Assembly: GCA_013399875.1 (NCBI GenBank)
Contig: VXAZ01006903.1
Coordinates: forward strand, 20,364 to 84,363
From: Gymnorhina tibicen
Taxonomy: Eukaryota; Chordata; Aves; Passeriformes; Artamidae
Direction of reading: 5' to 3'
DNA: 64,000 nucleotides
The notes beneath the pieces were generated by a model. That model saw only the letters and a list, made by a program, of their open reading frames with translations. It was not told the origin of the DNA and searched no databases. The position numbers were made by a program, and so were the translations under genes. Positions 57,093 to 64,000 of this stretch are shown here, in pieces. Numbering within the stretch: the stretch's first letter is position 1; every line of letters begins with the position of its first letter.

Positions 57093-59710
57093 AAGGATCA
57101 CTGTGATTATGTTTTCTTTCTTTACATCTACTGCTTTATTTTAACATAATTAAAGGAAAAGAGAGACAGGAGACCAGAGCAGCTATGTCCCAGGCTGATC
57201 ATTACGAAGTTATTTCAAAATCATATTGGAACATTCTTGTTTAGGAAATTTCTATTTATATACCAGTTTTACTGCAGGAAAGGGTTTCAGGTTATGTGAA
57301 TGTCATATTTTATTAAGTACTATACTCTGAGTTTATTTCTAATTCCTCTCTCCATTAAATTAAACAGGGCACATGGTTATAACTTTAATTTCTTAATTTT
57401 ATGAGAATTACCCAAGCAACACCTGGTCTCTGGAACAATTTAGTAATTCAGTGTTTTAGTGCAGAATAACAACAGATTCCTCAAATTTGGGGCAATTTTT
57501 ATTGAAATTTGGTCCATCCTCATCTAGAATGTTTGGTAAAAAACATAAGAATTTTAAATTTATTCTTTTAAACTTTCTGAGCATACATGGCTACTTCTTA
57601 TTAAACATCCTCAGAATACTTAAAAACCCTTAGGAGAAAAAACCCGTAAATCTGTATTCTGGGTTACAGAAACTGTGGTGGATTGGCTGATCTTTCAAGC
57701 AGAGCATGAAGTGACTGCTAATCAAATGTGCCTCAAGGCAGGAAACTCTAAAATATTAAAGCTGGTTTATTCAGGGTGTCTCGACTCTTTAATTTGACTT
57801 TGGCTGGCACTGTCTTTAAAAGTTTTATTTAAGCCATCCAAAGCATTAACAAAACATCCATTATGATCTGGGTTTGTAGAATTAAAATATATCTGAAATT
57901 TTGGGAAAAAAAGAAAAGGGGAGTAATTTATTGAATCTAATCTTCACACGGATGGAATAAAGATGTGAGTGTTCTCTGTGTCTGTTGTGTGCTGCTGGTG
58001 GGTTTGCAGGGCTGTCTAGAAGCTGGGAAGGCCATCAATATTAAACCAGGAAGCACAACTAGTGGTTGAATCCTCTTTATTTTCAAAATATCAAATAGGG
58101 TTTTGGCTAAATAGGTTTGCATCAATAAAAGTCATCTCCAGGCACCAAAACAACCTTGGAATTTGATTGTTGAATCGCTGCACACGCCGAGATTCTGCCG
58201 TGTGACATCTCCTTCGAGCTGCGGACTCTGTCCAAAACACATTTTCATTTCTCTGCTCCTTTCTACCCAGGGAGAAAGATTTCTCCCATCTTCTCCTCAC
58301 TGGGAGACCCCACTGTGCCCCACAGCTCTGTCTGGTTCATTTTCCCTCTCTTCACCCCCTAGACTTTGCCCATGGTTGTGCTGCCAAGAGATTTTTCTCC
58401 CTCTCATCGGTTTCTCTTGGAGGGATCTGTACGTGAAACCTCTTTTTTTTTTTTTCCCCTCTTGAATTAGTCAGACTTTCCCAGGTGGTTTTAACCGTGG
58501 CACATTTTCTAGAAATGCTTTTTTCGGGTGATTTTTTTCCCACTCTGTTCCTGCACTGTAAAGACCGGAGCTAAGGACACGGTCTGTGCACCCAAAATCA
58601 TCATCTCAGTGCTGCTCTTCCCCTTATCCCGTGTGGGCTCCCAGGACCAAACTGAGTCTTGTGCTTGAAACTCCTGCTCAGCCGGTTAATCCATCACGTT
58701 TTACATTTACACAGCGTTGTCCCTGCTCCACAAGGCAGTCTCCCTTTCTCCCCGTGCTCCATTCCCACACTTTCCCCTCTCGGATGTGCAATATCCTGCT
58801 ACATCTGGCAGCCAAGAAGGTCCCTGGAGCCGCTGCTTAACGGAGGCATCCCCATCCCCGTTCTCCTGAACACCAATAATTGTGCGTTTCGCACACACTG
58901 CTGCCATCAGATGTTTGAATTATCCTGTTTTGGAGCAGCCTGGTCCTTTAACAGCCTGTAATGTAAAGATATAATGGAGGTGGCTGTGCTAAAAAGCATC
59001 TGAGAACTCCTCCTGTGATTGCCAATTCCAAACCCTCTAAGCGCTCATGAGCATAATATTATCTCCTCATCTCAGTCAATTTTCTCCCTGAATATTTACT
59101 GAATACTAAGTTCATACCCAAGTCAGTGACTGAGAAAGTAAAGGAAGAAGCAGGACATAATCCATGTTTTCTTCCTCCTTGTCATGGGATTGCTGCGTTA
59201 CAGAGACAACTGTAAACCTCACCTGAGGATTGGGTTGATATAAATTGCATGTCTTCTTCTCAGTGATATCCTCAGAGCAAATTTTCCATTGGTTTTGGGG
59301 CACTCTGCACTAGAAACACACAGATATTAGATATTTGAAACTCTCTGGCTCTTTCTTGGCATTTTGGATCACCAGTGAGCCAAATTTACAATGAAGGTGG
59401 GCTGTTCATTACAAACAGATCATTTTTCCTTGGTTTCATAAAAACAAGCTGCGATGACCCACCCATCAATTGCCACAGGCTCTCCTGGCAAAATATGTAG
59501 CTTGAATGAACCATAATTAATAAAAATAATACTTGATTGTTGCAGGTGAAGAAGGTAGATTTTCTGTTTGCATAATTACAGTGCTGATGATTGCTTTCCA
59601 TTAATATAAATTAGGCAAAATGTCCTAAATTTTCCTAGTAAAGCAACCTAGCCTAAAACATTTGTAGTCCTCAGGGTCATAAATATTGCTGCTGCCACAT
59701 CTCCTAAATA
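57093..59710. other. unique intergenic DNA
   Basis: No gene is recognised. A poly-T run lies at 58442-58455. Frames of 63-100 codons at 58163-58961 occur on both strands and have no domain features. Confidence 0.5.
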
Positions 59711-59790
59711 TCTGTCCCTGCTTATGGCAAGGGGCTGGAACTAGGTGACCCAAAGGTCCCTTCCGACCCAAACCACTCTGATTCTATGAA
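59711..59790 (+). mobile_element. CR1 LINE 3' terminus, sense
   Basis: 'ctgtccctgcttatggcaag', 'gggctggaactaggtgaccc', 'aaaggtcccttccgacccaa' and 'accactctgattctatgaaa' form the last 78 bases of CR1, with the terminal 'attctatga' intact. Confidence 0.93.
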
Positions 59791-59902
59791 ATAAATTATC
59801 CCCTGCTGTTATTTTTGAGCTTAAGTTGTGTTTGAGATGAGGAAACACATCTCAACCCAAAGAATCAGCATGAAAAAGAAAGCAGAAGCTGAAAAGATGA
59901 TA

Positions 59903-59946
59903 GAAGATGGATATATAGATAGATGGATAGGTAGGTAGATAGATAG

Positions 59947-59978
<32 letters not shown>

Positions 59979-59993
59979 CAGATAGATGGATAT
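59903..59993. repeat. (GATA)n microsatellite
   Basis: About 90 bases of gata/gaca/gatg tetranucleotides occur here, with a perfect core of gata units at about 59949-59977. This is likely length-polymorphic. The minus-strand frame over it is simple-repeat translation. Confidence 0.95.
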
Positions 59994-61263
59994 AGTTCCT
60001 AAACCATTATCCTTCAACCTATAAACTGAATATTGAGCAATTTTGCCCAAAAGCATCAGCAAAATAGCTTGAGGGACATTAGAGGTGTTGCTTCAGCTCT
60101 TTACCCCCCAAGTTTAATTTATCTTCTGCAGTATCCAGCTCATCTCATTTCAGTGTGCTTTGCACCATATTTATAATTTCTTTGATTCCTCCCATCACCA
60201 AATGGATGAGGAATATTCCCCAGGACTTTTAACAGGGTAGCTCACAGAGTGGAGGCTATGGAATAAAAATAGGGGTGATATAATTAGCCACGCTATTTTA
60301 ATGGAAAGCCTGTCAAAGCTGTAATGTGAAACTCTCATTTAGCAAAGCCGCCCTTGAATTGTTTCCTTTCTTGGTGATTTTTCTGACTCCAGTCCCACTC
60401 TCCTGACTGAAAGAAAGTTTCTGTCTCTGAGAGCTTTGCTGTGGTCCCCGAGTCTTCATGTCAGTGGCACCTCTCACTGATTTCTGACTGCAATCACTGT
60501 TTTCTACTGGCTAATCAGCAACCCTTCAGTTTAATAACTTCTAAGCCTTTTTTTTTTTTTTGCCACAGTTTTTTGAAATTCTTCAATGCAGCTTGAATAC
60601 ACAGGAAAACATACCTTCCTTTTAGTCTGCATCTGCATAGAAAAACATGTATTGCACAATACCTGACCAGGTTGGTTTATTTCTGAGTGTTCTCTGAAAC
60701 CAAGCAGGGTTAATTAAACACCTTGGGATGCCAGATGGCTGAGACTGAGTGATTCTCATAATTTTCTTCTGTAATATTAATTCATGCATCTAAATTATTC
60801 ATTTATTTTTATATATATAAATTTGCACTTCTATATGCACATTGTATATATTCATAGCCACAGTTGAATAGGAATGTTTTATGCATAACTGTATTTCCTT
60901 CTGCATTGCATATTAACAACTTTTCTCAGCTCTCCCCTCTCTCATTCCACCCTCACCAGTGCCATTTAATCTATAGGATGTCTGGAACATGGAAATTGTC
61001 TTCATTATACACCTGTGGAAAGAACATTTCAGTTGTGTTAGCAACAAATGCTGAAAATTTCAGTACTTGCAGCACAAACTACTCCTTCACTGCTTCATTT
61101 TCCCTTTATACAAATTCTAAGTTGAAGAGTAAGACTTAGCTGCTGGGAAAGAATATTAAAAAAGTCTCCGAAATGTAATAAAGACTGTGTAACTCTATAT
61201 CGTAAAGACAATATAGCCAAGCTGTGGAGATACCTGCCTCTCTGGTGCTGCTTGCTGCAGCTT
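59994..61263. other. unique AT-rich intergenic DNA
   Basis: No gene is recognised. T-run at 60549-60561. (ta)n-like stretch at 60809-60822. Confidence 0.5.
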
Positions 61264-61359
61264 TCTCACAGTACCCCTCAGAAAGCAGAAGTCCTGCAAT
61301 TTTCTTNCCAGTCCCCCCCAGAAAGCAGAAGTCCTGCAATTTTTTTTTTTTTTTTTTTT
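61264..61359. repeat. 40-bp tandem duplication ending in a 20-base T-run, with N
   Basis: 'cagaaagcagaagtcctgca' occurs at 61279 and again at 61319, a spacing of exactly 40. Both copies are preceded by a 'cagt' + C-rich piece and followed by a T-run. An unresolved base (N) at 61307 lies between them, and the second T-run reaches 20 bases (61340-61359). Confidence 0.8.
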
Positions 61360-61471
61360 AAATTTAAAACCTTTGTTATTATCAGGAAGCAAACAAACCT
61401 CCTACGGGTTGGGAATTTATTGTTGGTGTGCCTGAAACCTTGTCAGGAATTTGGATTGGGCCCGTTCTGTT

Positions 61472-61637
61472 AGAGGAAAAAGGAAAGAAGGGAGGGAGGG
61501 AGGGAGGAAGGAAGGAAGGAAGGCAGGGAGGAAGGAAGGGAGGAAGGAAGGGAGGGAGGAAGGGAAGGAGGAAGGAAGGAAGGAAGGAAGGGAGGAAGGA
61601 AGGAAGGAAAGAAGGGAGGAAGGAAGGAAGGGAGGGA
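61472..61637. repeat. 166-bp purine tract (GGAA/GGGA)n
   Basis: This is an almost uninterrupted run of G and A on the plus strand made of ggaa, ggga and gaaa units, with a single C near 61524. All frames through it are low-complexity (KEGR or LPSF type). It is a microsatellite with triplex-forming potential. Confidence 0.97.
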
Positions 61638-62681
61638 TGCATATTCAAGGTGCATTGAAGTGAGAAGTGATTAGTCTATGTCGAACAGAATATTTCTGAC
61701 TAACGAGGCTGTAGGGCAAGGAACATAAACAGGGGAAAAAAAAAGAGGAATTCCTAGGAAGCGATTTCAGCTGTAAAATGATTGTTTGCCCTTCTTTTGC
61801 TTGGCTGTGTCCTGCCTGCCTGCCTTCCTTCCTACATTCACCCCTCCACTGCACCTCTGGCTCCCGAGGTGGTGGCTTCACACCAGGAGAAGGACAAGTG
61901 CTGGAAGTTGTCAGCACCCCCAGGTCCTTCATGAGGAGCAGTGTGGTGCTCTTCCTCACTCTAAGCACCTTTAGGGGTCATTTTTAAGCTAAAAATGTCC
62001 AATTCCTTGTCCTTTCGTCATTCCCCTGCAATTCTGCATCACAGCTGAGCTGGGGATGTGCAGAGTGCCCTGAGCATGCTGAGTACAGGACCTTTGCCTA
62101 CGTTTTTACCTCTAAAACTGCTTTTGCTCCTGGGTCAGCATTTTTTTCCTGACCTTTTGTAGACCTGAGGTCTCCAGAGCCAATCTGAGCCCCTTTTTTA
62201 ATCACCCCATCCCTGTGCTCTTCTCCACACCATCCTGTGTTCCCACTTCCAACCCTCCCTCAATCCCACTGTGATTATACTCCTTACCCCACTGCATTCT
62301 CTTAGCCATAAATACCCTGTTCAACTAATTGCTCATTGCTTTTCACTTCTATGTTAATTGAAAATTGTGGCTTAGGCAAAGAAACATAAGAAAAACACGA
62401 AAGGTAGGGTTAAAGAGTCTTTTAAAATTTAATTCCAATGAACAACAGCACTAATGGCTTTTCCACAGGGTACAAATATGGCCAGGAAACAAGCAGGGAT
62501 GACGGAGTTAAGGAGATGTAATTCTTGGATGAGTGGGAACGTGCCAAACGTAGGAGCAGATGCAGAAAGGGCTGGTGCTACAGTGCCTCAGTGGGAATGG
62601 CAGATCCCTTTGGGTGATGACACCATAAAACCGACAGGAAAAGGGCACTTCCAGGCAACAGATATTTAAAAAAAAAAAAAN
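61638..62681. other. unique intergenic DNA
   Basis: No gene is recognised. A small ctgc/cttc repeat lies at about 61808-61834. It ends in a 13-base A-run (62668-62680) and an unresolved base (N) at 62681. Confidence 0.5.
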
Positions 62682-62914
62682 TCCAGGTTTCTTTCTAAAA
62701 GGAATTTAAAAAAGTAATTGAATGCATGTATGTAATATATACTTTTTGACTATTTCCAGGTTTCTTTCTAAAAGGAATTTAAAAAAGTAATTGAATGCAT
62801 GTATGTAATATATACTTTTTGACTATTTCCAGGTTTCTTTCTAAAAGGAATTTAAAAAAGTAATTGAATGCATGTATGTAATATATACTTTTTGACTATT
62901 TTCAGGTTTCTATT
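62682..62914. repeat. 73-bp minisatellite, 3.2 perfect copies
   Basis: Units start at 62682, 62755 and 62828. By eye the three complete copies are identical over all 73 bases (tccaggtttctttctaaaag … ctttttgactatt), followed by a partial fourth unit at 62901-62914. The array starts immediately after the N at 62681, so its true length may be greater. Confidence 0.95.
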
Positions 62915-64000
62915 TAGCTGGAAGGTATTTCTCTCTTTTAATGCAAACTTTTCTTATTAGTGCTGCAAGAATGAGCTGATATTTGCAACACCTCTGGTTT
63001 CATGGGTGTAATGACCTGTTTTTAGTAGGTTGGATGATCACACTATTAAGCATTTAGGTCTCCATTCATTTCCAGTATAAAAAGAACACTTCTTTTTCAC
63101 AGTCTGACTAAGGAATGTTGGTTGATCTGCGCTTCATAACAGATGACAGCTTACTAATTAGAATTGTTCCCAAAAAAATTCCATTTCGCTGAACAGGTGA
63201 CCTGCACTTATTAAGCATTTCTCTGCTGATTTGAAAAATAGCCACGATCATTTAAGCATGATTGTGCAGAGCTGTTTCCAGCATTTTGTTTTCCACAACT
63301 GATGCTTGTAAGTGCTAAGAAAAATTAGGAAAGGCCATTAGCAAGACAAGCTGGACAGCCTGAGCAAATAGCTCTGTACACCAACGAGCTGAAACACTTT
63401 TGACTGAGTAATTCACAGCGTGTTTGCCATCTAATACCTGGGGGTGGGGGGTAGGAACTGATTTTTGAGGAAGGACGTGTAAGACATCACACACATCCCC
63501 GTGCATTTTGAACACTCAGGAGGCAGCTGCTACATGTCAGCAAAAGAAATTCCAGTATCGGAGGAGAGACCTTAAAATATCGAAGTATTCCTTTATTATT
63601 TGTGATATTGTTTTAATTGTTTATTTATTAATCAGCAAGTTCAGTGTTTTATTATTATACTTGTGTGTTATTACATTAGAATTTCATTATAAGTTATAAT
63701 ATTATTATAAATTATTATATCATATACATTACTATATAACAATGCATTATTATATTGTTATACATATACATTGTGCATGTATTTTTTGTATATTATTATA
63801 CTTGTCTACTTTCACAAGTATGCAGAAAGGCAACTTTTTAAAACAAATGCAACGTGAGAACTCTCAGAGTCCACTTGCAAATCATGTGTAGAAAAATTTA
63901 CTGTTCAGCTTTGGGTAGCTTGACAAAAATCTCACCATTTGTGCCATTTTAGAGCTACATGAGCCACACGTTTTTCCTGGTTTAAGCCAGGCAGCCCCTC
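62915..64000. other. unique AT-rich intergenic DNA
   Basis: No gene is recognised. 63590-63800 is a low-complexity AT block (attatta, tatata words). Confidence 0.5.

Noticed and set aside
61382..61658. Low-complexity 'PSFLPSFLP' and 'GRKEGRKEG' proteins
   Set aside because: They are translations of the purine tract on the two strands.
62682..62914. CRISPR-like direct repeats
   Set aside because: Units are head-to-tail with no spacers, 73 bases long and AT-rich, in vertebrate DNA. It is a minisatellite.
1..64000. tRNA, rRNA or prokaryotic operon content
   Set aside because: I saw no tRNA B-box (gttcgantc) in a cloverleaf context, no rRNA-like blocks, and no runs of adjacent same-strand coding frames.

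Overview
This window looks like nuclear DNA of a bird, most likely a songbird. The evidence is the large number of chicken-repeat-1 (CR1) LINE fragments, mostly short 3' ends carrying the 'ggttggaagggacc' / 'ttccaacccaaaccattctg' signature and the following short 'gattctatga' tail. Pieces of avian endogenous-retrovirus LTRs are also present. Family assignments come from remembered consensus sequences, not from a search. There are no bacterial-style operons, rRNAs, tRNAs or CRISPR arrays.

I find no convincing protein-coding exon. Most long open frames are translations of CR1 copies or simple repeats. The exception is an ATG-initiated frame of about 268 codons on the minus strand at 40850-41656. 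It has a strong Kozak context but no recognisable domain. The window therefore reads as a gene desert or the inside of a very large intron: AT-rich unique DNA with roughly 35 CR1 fragments scattered through it.

Layout. 0-10 kb holds many CR1 pieces, including a 650-bp GC-rich antisense copy at 1743-2395 and three very short 3' ends at 7.6-8.6 kb. 10-19 kb is mostly unique, with CR1 at 11.3, 15.6 and 17.5 kb. 19-27 kb is almost free of recognised repeats; it contains a CpG cluster at 19.0 kb, a heat-shock-element-like array at 19.96 kb and a pair of related 36-bp sequences at 22.86 and 25.03 kb. 27-43 kb is repeat-rich: a CR1 ORF2 fragment at 32.4-33.1 kb, a CR1 interrupted by an LTR piece at 34.3 kb, and a long antisense LTR-like element at 39.7-40.35 kb. 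43-50 kb is mostly unique DNA of the kind in which conserved enhancers are often found. At 50.8-51.46 kb there is an endogenous retrovirus 5' LTR followed by a primer-binding site matching tRNA-Arg at 17 of 18 bases. The last 5 kb contain a GATA microsatellite, a 166-bp purine tract, a 40-bp tandem duplication and a perfect 73-bp minisatellite. Two of these adjoin single unresolved bases (N).

No genes act together here. The interest lies in transposon history (nested and truncated copies, an LTR with its primer-binding site), in tandem repeats at assembly ambiguities, and in candidate regulatory motifs in the unique DNA.
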